A stretch of DNA of 64,000 nucleotides. It comes from Antedon mediterranea (Eukaryota; Echinodermata; Crinoidea; Comatulida; Antedonidae). The stretch lies in contig NC_092673.1 of assembly GCF_964355755.1 (NCBI RefSeq), forward strand, positions 13,149,001 through 13,213,000, in the 5' to 3' direction. The position numbers were made by a program, and so were the translations under genes. The notes below the pieces were generated by a model. That model ran no database searches and was not told the origin of the DNA. It saw nothing but the letters and a program-made list of their open reading frames with translations. Below, in pieces: positions 10,735 to 20,937 of the stretch; the stretch's first letter is position 1, and every line of letters begins with the position of its first letter.

Positions 10735-12661
10735 TTTTAGGGAAGTATAGTTGCATTTATTGCTATTCAAGCCAAGAAGATATCAGGAAAATAACAAATC
10801 AGCTGATGACAGATCTCTTAAGAGTTACAACAGAGACAAAGTCCTTTGTAGAAGTGGCAAGGACCCCAAAAAGAGTATAGTGTCACATAGTATAGTAAGG
10901 CATACTTGGTTGGCATTGAACTAAATAGTGTAAGTAAAACAATTCATATTTTTTTTCTAAGAATTATTTTTTATTAATATTAAAGAAGTAAACAAAGCAA
11001 TTTAAATAACTATAAACATCCATACCTTCTTTAAATTACAATCTACCATATTTTGTACAGGTTTCAATACCAGCACTTCATATATCTCTTGGACTGTTTA
11101 AAAAGATGTTTGACATGCTTGAAAAAAGTCATCATATTTAATATGCGACAAGATGCATCTATCAAATTTGGTAATTTTTTGTTTCAAGTTATAATATACC
11201 TTCAAATCAGGGAGTTGTTAACAACTTCCTGTTCAAATAAAGAAAGCATTCTCAATGAGATGAGGCTTTGAATAAACCATTACTGACAAATTAAATTTTA
11301 TATATTCCCAGGCCAACATCTGGCTGATTTTAAGAAAAAAGTGTCAGAAGCTTCTGCAAATCGAAGTATGTGTGCTGACAAAATCCAGTCATTAGGCTTG
11401 AAGATTGAGGAGATAAACTGTCTATTGCTCTCGTAAATGATGAAAGTAATGCAGATAGAATAGCAGATCTTGGACATAAGATCAAGAAATCAAAGATACG
11501 GTGAGATAAGTGTTACATTTTTATTAAATTGAAATATAATTAATAAAATAAATTCCTGTAACTGTACAGTATTATTATATTAAATTGTGTTAAAATTGAT
11601 TCAATAATTATCCTGTAGAGGACAGCAATGAATCAAGATCTCCCATTTGGTACAGGACTCTTAGCAACCAAACTTAATGAAGTTTTAAGACTAAAGAAAA
11701 TACCGAGACAGCAGTATCATGGTAAAAGTTTTGTTGGAAACCATGTGCACAAGGCATGCAAAGTGAGTTTGATAATGTGCTATTAATGTATGATAAATAT
11801 TTGGAACAAAACAATTTTTTAAATTTTGATCATACATCTCAAGTTTTTGTCTCATTTTTAGATAAACATTATTGATAAGTTGCTGGAGGGATAGACATTA
11901 CACTTCAACAGCAAGTATACTTGTGCCCTGAAAACTGTAAGAGGATCCTTGATCTAAAACTACAGAAAGTCAGCGAAAAATTTACCCCTGTATTCTATGC
12001 CTTCAATAAAGTACATGCATGCTTAAACCATACCAGATACATTGAAGATGAAGAAATTGATGAATATAGTAAGCTTATGTAATATATTGAGTAAATCTTT
12101 CACTTACTAAATTTTGCTGCTCTCAATTATCTACTGAAAAAAAGGAGATACAAACAATGATAATGATAAAAAAACTGCTTGTACATATTTTACCACACAA
12201 AGTTGATGATTGGTAAAGAAAGAGCATATTATTTTAGTAGAATATCACTATAAAAACAATATTAATTTTATTTTAATTTTATTAAAGTTATTTTTAAATT
12301 GATTATAGTATATGTAGGTAATTTTAGTATTTACCTTATAATAACAGAAAAATACATAGATGTATTCTCAAAGGAATATAGAAGAATTGCACCTGGGGTT
12401 ATTCAACCAAAACTTCAAATGCTTGAAAACAATGCTGTGCAGTTTATGCGTAAGTGGAAGGTTGGCATTTACCTCTTAGCGGAGCAAGGAGGAAAGTTAA
12501 TTCATTCTGAATTCAATCGGCGAAAAAGATCTGAGTATGGCCTCCGAAATGAATTGGATCAACTGATGTCCATCATGAAGGCTCACCTCACATTTACACA
12601 TCCAAACATACAAAATGAAATTATACCACCAGCCAAACGATGTAAATCAACAGAAGAGTGA
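10735..12661 (+). pseudogene. Decayed multi-exon gene of an uncharacterised multicopy invertebrate family
   Basis: Exon-like blocks bounded by AG and GT occur in a consistent order. Block 1 (about 10742-10910) has KYSCIYCYSSQEDI and, one frame over, RSLKSYNRD. Block 2 (about 11062-11138) has IPALHISLGLFKKMFDMLEK. Block 3 (about 11312-11430) looks like a coiled coil. Block 4 (about 11626-11765) has QQYHGKSFVGNHVHKACK. Block 5 (about 11920-12069) has KVSEKFTPVFYAFNKVHACL and ends at a GTAAGC donor. Block 6 (about 12349-12661) has KLQMLENNAVQFMRKWKVG, then AEQGGKLIHSEFNR, then a basic tail and stop. Several stops and shifts show decay. From memory this matches repeated uncharacterised proteins of cnidarians and echinoderms, probably of transposon origin. 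The minus-strand gene at 52.9-55.7 kb shares the CxxC, PPxLHIxLG and EQG/SEHG motifs. I cannot assign a biochemical function. Confidence 0.55.
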
Positions 12662-13522
12662 AGTTTGTTGGTTAAATTAATTAAATTGATTTACAATCAA
12701 TTATTTTTTTGGTAAATATTTTAAAGGTCAAGCCGCTTGCTTGCCACATTCTGATATTTAACAGATCAAACAAATATAAAAAAGAACTTGAATTTCATTC
12801 GTCACTTATAAGTGATCATTTTTATAATTTTACTGAAATTAAATTTTTTTAAACATGCACGTACATTAAAATACGATTGCAAAATGACCTGATGCATTAT
12901 ACACTTGTACTATAATGCCGAGTTGTGTCTATTACATGCCCTATAGAATATAATTATACAGTATACTGTATATCTATATACAGTGTAGCATAGGTGAAAT
13001 TACGGGACACACATCATGTTTTAATTTTTTTCGGTATGATGACATTATCAAAATCAATTTGAAGGTGACAATTTTGAAAGATAATTAATTGAGCAAATAA
13101 ATAAGTTTTGGAAGAAAATTTGGCACGTAGAAGCGTGGTGCACGCTCTTTGAAATTTGTTTAACTTTTACTAAAGAAATTTTAAAAAACGACTTCAACTG
13201 ATAAGCTTAATTTTTATATGAATTCATATCGTTTGTGTACGTTAATGAATTTGTAATTTTTATTTATATATCATTCATTTAGGGCTAGCTCGCCACAAGG
13301 TCTTTTGATTAATAGAATTTCTGTTTTTCATCTGCCGTAACTTTTTGAGTTTTGCCCTCTTCATTCATATTATAATTTATATTAGATATTTGTTCTTATT
13401 TTATGTGGAAGAAATTAATGTTGATTTGATTGATTGATTATAATCATCAAGGTCACCTTTAATAAAATGGTGTTATGGCTACACAGTGTTTTTAATTTTA
13501 TGTGAAAAAAATTGTGCATTGA
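12662..13522. repeat. Intergenic with second copy of the GAAATTACGGGAC repeat
   Basis: About 12850-13070 repeats the layout seen near 8780-9030 in the same orientation: ATGCACGT, AT-rich ACAGTATA, GAAATTACGGGAC, then an ATCAAAAT segment. The two copies bracket the 10.7-12.7 kb gene. The rest is AT-rich without coding signal. Confidence 0.4.
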
Positions 13523-13605
13523 TTAACCCTTTCACTGCGTATACCCGGTACTACCGGGTATAAACAGACGTTGTTGAAATACGTATACACGGTAATACCG
13601 GGTAT
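13523..13605 (+). repeat. piggyBac-like transposon terminus
   Basis: TTAA at 13523-13526 is followed directly by CCCTTTCACTGC. That is the TTAA target plus the CCYTTT start typical of piggyBac ends. A perfect 9-bp inverted repeat follows (TACCCGGTA 13542-13550 and TACCGGGTA 13552-13560), then a second diverged copy near 13582-13600. No matching opposite end was found in the window. Confidence 0.5.
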
Positions 13606-13946
13606 GGGAAAAACAATGATTTAATCGTAATATAATATATATATATATATAATATATAGCACGCTCTATATTTTTTCGTGAACCTCAATATTTAATATAG
13701 TCATTTAAAAAAACGGCCCTCTATAGTTGTATTATCGTCTTGAAAATCACGCGCCCTCTATCGCTCGACTAGTTATTTCTATCTTGGAAAGTTGTTTTGA
13801 GTAGCGAAATGGTGCAAGTGAATAATCATCTACAATCGCACGTAACGTAATGTGTTGATTGAACTCTTTACTCAAGTTTCATAAATTGCACATTAGAATC
13901 AACATTGGTATCTAAATAGCAATCTAGTTATTATACAACTACAATA
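13606..13946. other. AT-rich sequence with an (AT)n run
   Basis: An (AT)n tract lies near 13635-13660. The rest precedes the small ORF at 13947 and may be its 5' untranslated region. No other feature seen. Confidence 0.35.
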
Positions 13947-14237
13947 ATGTCCACTAGATCATCAAAATTTAAACGTAGTACAGACAAATCAGCCGAAAAG
14001 ACAGGGCTAAAACCTGTAGGCCCAGGCCCGGAAGATAAAACTAACCCGGAACTGCTAACACCGACTAAATCAGCTACTTCAACGGAGTCTCAGCCTACAA
14101 TGTCATTGTCGCCGGAAGGGCTAGGCCAACTCCAAAACCTACTAGCCAACGACCCTCAGCTTATTTCGATAGTGGCTTCATCCATAAGCAGGGAAAAATT
14201 TCGCCAGTATCGCATCGCAAATCGCGACACAAAATAA
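13947..14237 (+). CDS. Small Ser/Thr/Pro-rich protein of unknown function, 96 residues
   Basis: A clean frame starts at ATG 13947 (context ACAATAATGTCC) and stops at 14235-14237. The N-terminal 50 residues are rich in Ser, Thr, Lys and Pro (MSTRSSKFKRSTDKSAEKTG). The C-terminal part (LGQLQNLLANDPQLISIVAS) could form a short amphipathic helix. There is no signal peptide or membrane segment. It lies about 420 bp inside the piggyBac-like end at 13523, so it could be an element-encoded or first-exon product. I do not recognise a family, and a chance open frame cannot be excluded. Confidence 0.35.
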   Translation: MSTRSSKFKRSTDKSAEKTGLKPVGPGPEDKTNPELLTPTKSATSTESQPTMSLSPEGLGQLQNLLANDPQLISIVASSISREKFRQYRIANRDTK

Positions 14238-14952
14238 AACAATTGCTACGCAATTACCGAAACGGATCGCATGTTTTCGCGATACAACAATGTCCAATAT
14301 GAACAACAGCTAGCTAATAAGCCTAGGCCAGGTTTTAGGCCTAGGTAACTAGTGTGCGGCCGTAGTCTAGTCTAGACATCGCAGGCTCTTCTGAAGCCTC
14401 CGAATTTTAGTCAAGAACCGTCACTTACGTTGTTTTGTTTATTTCATCAAAATTTAGTAGGCCTAGGCTAGAGATATAATTATTTTTTGTAAAGATCGAC
14501 GACCTAGGCTAGACCTACATCGTTATGTTTTTACTTTTCAATAATTGAGGGCAGCAAAATGCATGCCGTGTGCAAATTGCTTGGGCGAATTGTGACAACA
14601 CACGATTCCTGCTCGTGATGAATGTTTGGTATGAGGTTTTCATTCGCTGGCTTGTCAAACGCGTGTGTGCAAGCGCAGGTCATTCAAACTGATACAAAAG
14701 GTAATTGCCTTATGTTTCGTGACGTTTACAAGCGTTTGTATAGTAAAATAAATGTTATTAAACATCAATTAATTTTTTAAACTTTATTACTGAAGAGAAA
14801 AATAAAGAAATAAATAAGCATACGTCTATTTTGTGTTTATTTGTATTGTTTAGTATAATACCTACCCTTTGCCATAATACATGAAACCAACAACATACAT
14901 TCTGTTTTTCTGTGACACTACTCTCTTCTTGTGGTTCTGTTGTTATCTCAAC
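14238..14952. other. Intergenic, upstream of hAT gene
   Basis: Rich in TAGGCCTA-type palindromes between 14330 and 14500. No coding region. It may contain the 5' end of the following hAT element, but I could not identify its terminal repeat. Confidence 0.3.
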
Positions 14953-17208
14953 ATGGATAAATTAAAAATTAAGAAATCTGTTCGTTTCGTAACTGCTCAG
15001 AAGTGGCAGAAAGAAACCGAATTTAGAGCGTGGCTTAAGCTGGAAAGTAATACGAATGGTGAGTACCTTGACAAGATGTGGTGCTCAGTCTGTGCTTTGC
15101 ACGTCAATAAAATAAATAAATACAGAAACTATAGTCCGGCATTTGTAGACGGCATAAGCGATCAAAGCGCACTAAAACGGGACCAGGTTACCAAACATTC
15201 CAGGTCTGAACAACATCAAAGAGCCATGAATATGGACAGTAATCCATTTAGCCGTGCCCAACTGTACACTTAAACTAAAATTGGAAAGTCGATGGCCAAA
15301 GGTGAAACGGAGGAACGAGAAAAGATACAAAAACTCATGGACATTTGTTACATGATGGCGTTGGAAGAGATTCCGTTCAGTAAGTTTCCTCGTATTGCCC
15401 AGCTGGAAATACGACACAAAGTGCCACTGGGTCAAACATACTTAACAGAGCCTAAGTGTAGGGAATTCTCCGAAATAATTGGAGAGGTAATCGAGAATGA
15501 AACCCTTAATAAAATCAAAGAAGCAAAGTATATTTCTATTTTATCAGACGGCTCTACCGATGTGTCAAACCTAGAAAAAGAGCTAGTATATGTCACTTTC
15601 GCTACAAATGCTGAAGTATCAACCAAGTTGTTATCAATTAGAAATATTAAATACGCCCATGCCGAAGGTTTGACAGAGCTCCTGCTAGATGTAATGAAGT
15701 GTGCTGGCATAGACCCCAAAAAGCAACTTGTGGGCTACTGTGCCGATGGAGCCAGTGTTAATATGGGGCGTGTCAACGGCGTCGCAGCTCGTCTCAAACG
15801 GGACGTTCCAGTACCTTGGATGGTTGTAATCCATTGTGCAAGTCACAGGTTGGAGCTTGCCATTAAGGATGCCTTTAAAGGTGTCTCGGGTATCGACATG
15901 GTAATTGATATGCTGCAATCAATTTATTACCTATATGAAAAAAGCAGCAAGCGACTCAGAGAACTGAGAGTTATTGGAGAGGTAATGGAGGAAGCCGTCT
16001 TAAAACCATGCAAGGCTAACGGCACAAGATGGATTCAACACAAAGCAAGGGCCTGCTCGGCACTTATACAGAATTATCAAGCTATTGTTGCCCACTTGGA
16101 GGCCCAGGGAGCAGACAACTCTGATGTTCCAGCTGCCGAAAAAACCCGTCTAAAAGGATACCTGAAGATTCTTAAAAGCCTGAAGTTTGTCTTCCACCTT
16201 CTATACATGAATATTGTGCTTGTGCCATTATCACACGTTTGCCGTAACTTCCAAAAAGGTAGCATCGATTTGTTACAGGCCACATCATGTTTGGAACAGC
16301 TATCCACAACGCTTAATCATATTGTCAATGACAGTACTGAAAACATCGCTACCATGGGTCCACTTGGTGACCTAATCGTACGGGCGGACGCTGATCCTGG
16401 TAATGCAACATACAAGCTTGTCCGACTTTCCAATGGCTCACCCGCAGTTGTCACGGCCTTCAAAAATCAAATGGTCGTAATTGCCGAAAAAATAATGGAG
16501 TGCATGTCCATTCGATTCAGAGACATTGAACATGACAACAAAATCAAATGCCTCAAATTGCTTGACTGCACGCTGTGGCCCAAAGACAAAGACCAGCTAT
16601 CTAGTTACGGTATTGATATCCTGGACACATTCATTGACGAGTTCGCTGATCTATTATCTGCAAATCAGGTAAACACTGACAACTTGCAAATTGAATGGGC
16701 TAATTTCAAGCACTTCTGGTTGGAAAATCTTGCTCATCTGCCCAGATCAGATTTGTGGAACACCGTGACCAAGCATTATGCTGACATATACCCTAATTTG
16801 ATTCATGTCATCAATGTGTTAATAGTCTTCCCAGGTATAGTTGGCCTTATTATTACTGTTATTTCACAGACCGATATACTAAAGTAGTAATATTAAGGCA
16901 TTCCTAATATCTTCCAAAAGGTAAGGGTTTTTTTTTGCTGTTTTTCAGTTTCGAATGCTGTAGTCGAACGTGGATTTTCTGCTATGGGTCGCGTGAAAAC
17001 TGACCACAGAAACCGTTTAGGAGAGAAGACCTTGGAGCAGCTGATGCGAATCAATTTAGAGGGAGACAAGCTTGAACACTTTAACCCCACACTCGCAACA
17101 GATCGATTTTTTTCTTCTGTGCGATACCCAAACCCCCAACCCTATGGAAAGCGCACAATGGATGACCCTGAAGGCGATGATATTGTTACAGCCAAACATG
17201 CCAAATAA
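14953..17208 (+). pseudogene. hAT transposase (ZNF862/KIAA1586-like), broken by one stop
   Basis: ATG 14953 opens a frame that is continuous to a GTATAG donor at 16835, except for a single TAA at 15271-15273 in the same frame. The second exon runs from 16949 to a stop at 17208, joined in phase 1 (VFPVSNAVVERG). The N-terminus has a degenerate zinc-finger region (MWCSVCALHVNK ... TKHSRSEQHQRAM). The RNase H-like hAT core shows LSDGSTDVSNLEKELVYV (first Asp), YCADGASVNMGRVNGVA (second Asp) and a C-x2-H pair (HCASHRLELAIKDA). The last exon carries VVERGFSAMGRVKTDHRNRL (the acidic residue and the hATC dimerisation region). About 710 codons plus the last exon is a normal length for this subfamily. 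It is either a young dead copy or an assembly error at one codon. Terminal repeats were not located. Confidence 0.85.
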
Positions 17209-18080
17209 ACTTGAATACTGATCAGATGATGTTAATTTAATAGTTAACATCCATATGTTGTGTTAAATTTTCTGTTGAATTATGATGATCAATAAAAACA
17301 TTGAGTATTGTTTCTTGATTTAATAGTTAATTTTTGTTTATTTAAAACACATTTATTTGAATCAAAACCTCCACGACGGATGTAACAACGGTAAAATTTA
17401 GATTTTAAAAGTCGGAACATTTAAGACGATCCATCCAGTAAAACTTATCGTAAGGGCACTTCTGTTGAACATTATAAATTAAGACGATCCCCAACCCATT
17501 CGTTCCTTCATCATGGTGGGGCATGCATCGCCTTTCACGCGATACGGTAAACAATGCTGTGCGCCGAAGCGTAACCAACAGAAATAACATATAGCATCGT
17601 GAGCACACCTGCATTTTCCGAGGAAGCAAGTTACTTAAATAAACATATTTAACTCCAATCCATAACGAAATGTCGTAGTATGAACATACATTTGGCACAT
17701 ATTATGTATGGTATGTATGTTCAACCTTGTAATAAAAGCAAAAATATGTGTTGGTTTCGACCAATGCTGTATTGAGAGTTAGGCTAGTTGGATGCATACC
17801 AATGCATGATACAGCAGTAGTACAGGTAGTCGGGGTACCTTGACGCACCACACACATTTCATTTAAGCTTAGTCCAGGAAGAATGTTAGGCCTACTGGTA
17901 TACTGCTGGCCTGCACATCGGATAATGCGCGACGTTTTTAACTTCGAATTTTTTAAGTAATTACCAAATTGGTATATAAAACACAATAGAAAAGATGGTT
18001 ACTTTTAAAAGTATAAAACACTAAAATGTGTTTTTGTTAACTTACTACATACACAAAAAAATTGCTACACAAATTGATTA
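17209..18080. other. No gene recognised
   Basis: AT-rich 3' flank of the hAT gene with AATAAA near 17291, then mixed sequence. Frames on the minus strand at 17405-17986 lack family features or splice logic. Confidence 0.35.
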
Positions 18081-18114
18081 AATTGCTAATCAATTTTCAA
18101 ATTGATTAGCAATT
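18081..18114. repeat. Perfect 16-bp hairpin with 2-base loop
   Basis: AATTGCTAATCAATTT at 18081-18096 and its exact reverse complement at 18099-18114 are separated by TC. It sits just before the LINE ORF1 fragment. Confidence 0.85.
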
Positions 18115-18118
18115 ATTG

Positions 18119-19095
18119 CTATTCAAAATTTTTCCACGAAATTTTTCCCTGATAAGCAACCATATTTTAATACTTTTCAAGATTGTTAATGCAGTATGTG
18201 AAAATAAAGTACTAATTTCGTCTATTAGCAAATCTATCTGCGAAAAAGTAAGTGACACTGTTTATAATAGCGTTGCCCTTGACTACGAGCCAACAGCTGG
18301 CGACATTGTAGTCTTGAAAAAACATAATAACACACTAACTGCTGAGTAATAAAATAGACGATCTTGAGCAATACAGTAGAAGGAACTGCCTCTTACTACA
18401 CGGTGTCCCAAGAATCATAACTCGAAGAAACTGACAACCTTGTCCTTAATAAAGTCAAAAATAACGGATAACATCGAATTATGCGATATTGATCGATCAC
18501 ATAGACTTGGGAGGAAAAGGATACATCACGGCCAATCTGCAGCCAAATCCAAACCCAGGCCAATAATCATCAAATTTACACGCGCGCTCTGAGGTCTTCC
18601 ACAAAAAAAGATCATTAAAGCACTCTGGATACCTAGTAACCGAAACATCTTTGCTCCATGTTCACTCCTAATTCTTTAATTCATTATCATCATACTCGTA
18701 TTAGTTCAAAATTACATATTCCAACCCATAAAACCAACCACTTTCAACACAACATTAGGTATTCCGGACCCACTTTTTGGAACGATCTGCCACTCCCCAT
18801 CTTAAACTCGGTTTTTAGTAAATCATTTTTATCTAAACTTAAAAGTCACCTTATTTCCAAATTTTAACTATTCTTCGGTCAATTTTTTATTTATTTATTT
18901 ATTATTTATATTTTTTTTTAAATTGTTATTGTCTGTGTCAGTAATAGGTACGCCCTCCACAAGATGTGTTTTTCATCTTTCTGTGTTTGTACCTTCTTCT
19001 TTCGAAATTTTGTTTAAATATATATTGTTCATTGAAATCAATTTTGTATATGAAAGGAGAAAATAAATGTTGCTTTGAATTTGAATTTGAAAAAA
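18119..19095 (+). mobile_element. L2/CR1-like LINE with a large internal deletion
   Basis: Two LINE parts that normally lie kilobases apart are adjacent. From 18190 to about 18650 there is an ORF1-type protein in shifted frames: a coiled-coil start, then DDLEQYSRRNCLLLHGVP, DIDRSHRLGRKR and KPRPIIIKFTRA. At 18658-18867 there is the C-terminus of ORF2 (SSKLHIPTHKTNHF, IRYSGPTFWNDLPLP, SFLSKLKSHLISKF) with a stop. A 3' UTR follows, with AATAAATGTTGCTTTGAATT and a TTTGAA-type tail near 19060-19090. The endonuclease and reverse transcriptase are missing. The copy is either a deletion derivative or a template-jump product. Confidence 0.75.
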
Positions 19096-19099
19096 CAAA

Positions 19100-19490
19100 G
19101 GCTATATGATTTTAGTGAAGTTTTGAATCAGATATTTGCTGATTCAGACAGTGAGGATGACTTTGATGTCAATGATTCAATTCAATCGTTCCCGTCTGCT
19201 GACTATAGTCCCGATAATGATTCTCTGATGAGTGCTGATTGTTAGTTGGATGTGGATAATGAACCTGACGTAGGCCATGGGTCACAGGATGAAACTATAG
19301 ATATGTCTGTGGACAGTGATGGTAAAGCGAGCGTAGAGTGATGATGAAACGGTGAGTTCTGATCGTATATCAGTTGATGATGAGCCAGTGCCAGTTGTGC
19401 GTGGTCGTGGTAGAGGAAGACGTGGGGAGCAGTAAAGGGCCCTTAGTGGAGGTCCAGGTGACAAAGGCCCCAGGAAGGGTTTTAGAGCAT
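19100..19490 (+). pseudogene. piggyBac transposase N-terminus fragment
   Basis: The frame reads QIFADSDSEDDFDVNDS, then an acidic Ser/Asp-rich stretch with stops and shifts, then PVVRGRGRGRRGEQ. An acidic N-terminus followed by an RGRGRG patch is common in metazoan piggyBac (PGBD) transposases. The conserved core is not found downstream, so only the 5' part was kept or inserted. It abuts the LINE tail at about 19090. Confidence 0.5.
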
Positions 19491-20130
19491 TTTAGGCATA
19501 CACAAGTCTTACTGTAAATTTCCTAAAGTGGTCACTAATGAATACAATTTTAGTACATGATCTAAATATAACTTTAAAAATCCAAAGGATAAATTGTAGC
19601 ATAGAAAATATGCATGAACCGCAATGTAGAAAAACCTACTTCAAGCATGGACGGGCCAAGTGGTATTCATAGATAAATTTAAAAATTGTTAATGAACTTT
19701 TGTAACTTTAGTTTATACTTTCAGAGCTTTGGTCACTTGGAAAAGCGCTTTATAAATCCAAATAAATAAATAATATGAGCGGGCGCGATACTTTTAGTAC
19801 TACAAGCTTACAAAAGTGGTCAGACTTGTAAATATAGGCTAGTTGTGAATTAATTGCCATTCTTACAAAGGGAGGATACCGCCTTGTAAATACATATTGG
19901 TCCCTGGATGTAGGACTGTCGCATGACTTAGATACCGTGAGCGTGATTAACTTCTAAATATATGGTTCAAATTTGTAAAAAGGGACACGCCCAGAATAGT
20001 GCGTACTTAGTTTATTGTTTATTTTATTCCCTAATAGTTTATTTTCCTCACCCTATCCTTTTAAATGTAAATTACAAATAAAATATCAAACAGATGTTTA
20101 CTACAACTAATCTAAATATTCACTAAACTG
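19491..20130. other. Intergenic with a LINE-like 3' tail
   Basis: The stretch 19720-19775 (AAAAGCGCTTTATAAATCC then AAATAAATAAATAA) resembles the 3' ends of CR1/L2 elements, but without coding sequence. Nothing else is recognised. Confidence 0.3.
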
Positions 20131-20800
20131 AACTATTTGTGTTTTATATATCTACAGAATGCCAAAATGGTAAATTTAAACTAAATGAAATTTATTAACA
20201 GAAAAAAAAGCAGAACTTTTTCCATCTGTGTTTAATTTAATCCTTTTTTTTGTTAACAGCTGATATTGAAAATGAATCCATAAGTATTTTATATTGCCAG
20301 TGCACTATTCTAAGTGAACTATTTGTGTTTTATATGCCAAAAGGGTACATTTTTAAAAACTATTTTGCTGGAAAAATAACAGTAAATGATAGGAATTGAG
20401 GATGATCCCCCAACAACATGATTTAATGACTATTTGCAAGTTCACTTTTCTACTTGAACTATTTGTGTTTTATATATAAAGAGGGTAAATTTAAAATAAT
20501 TGAAAGTGATTAACAGAAGAAAAAAGCAGAACTATTTCCATCTTTGTTTAATATAATCCATTTTTTGTTGTTAACAGCTGATATTGAAAATGACAACCAG
20601 GTAAAGTATTTTATATTTGCCAGTGCACTCTTTTAAGTGAACTATTTGTGTTTTATATGCCAAAAAGGTGATTTTTGCTGGAAAAATAACAGTAAATGAC
20701 AGGAATTGGGGATGATGTTCCAACAACATAATTTAATGACTATTTGCAAGTTCATTATTCTACTTGAACTATTTGTGTTTTATATATATCAAACAGGTAA
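20131..20800. repeat. Higher-order tandem repeat, two ~320-bp dimeric units plus a partial third
   Basis: The anchor AACTATTTGTGTTTTATAT recurs at 20131, 20317, 20457, 20640 and 20767. Spacing alternates between about 185 and about 127-140 bp, so the true unit is a dimer of about 310-326 bp. Each full unit contains a T-rich tract, TTGTTAACAG, a short exon-like piece starting CTGATATTGAAAATGA, and then a GT. In unit 2 this piece is 20578-20600 with the donor GTAAAG; in unit 1 it is 20260-20283 with the donor GT at 20284. A diverged relative lies near 23500-23700. Confidence 0.8.
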
Positions 20801-20937
20801 ATTTTAAAAAAGCATAACTATTTTCATAACTCCGTCTTAATTCGATTCATTTCTTTCCTTCACACATTATCAAATGTTATCACTATAAAGATATTACTTC
20901 TCATATTTTTAATAGTCATATTTATATTTCTTTTTAG

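Noticed and set aside
15172-16307. Minus-strand frames within the hAT transposase
   Set aside because: Shadows of the long plus-strand transposase frame.
17405-17986. Minus-strand frames between the hAT gene and the LINE
   Set aside because: No recognisable domain, low-complexity composition and no splice-like borders.
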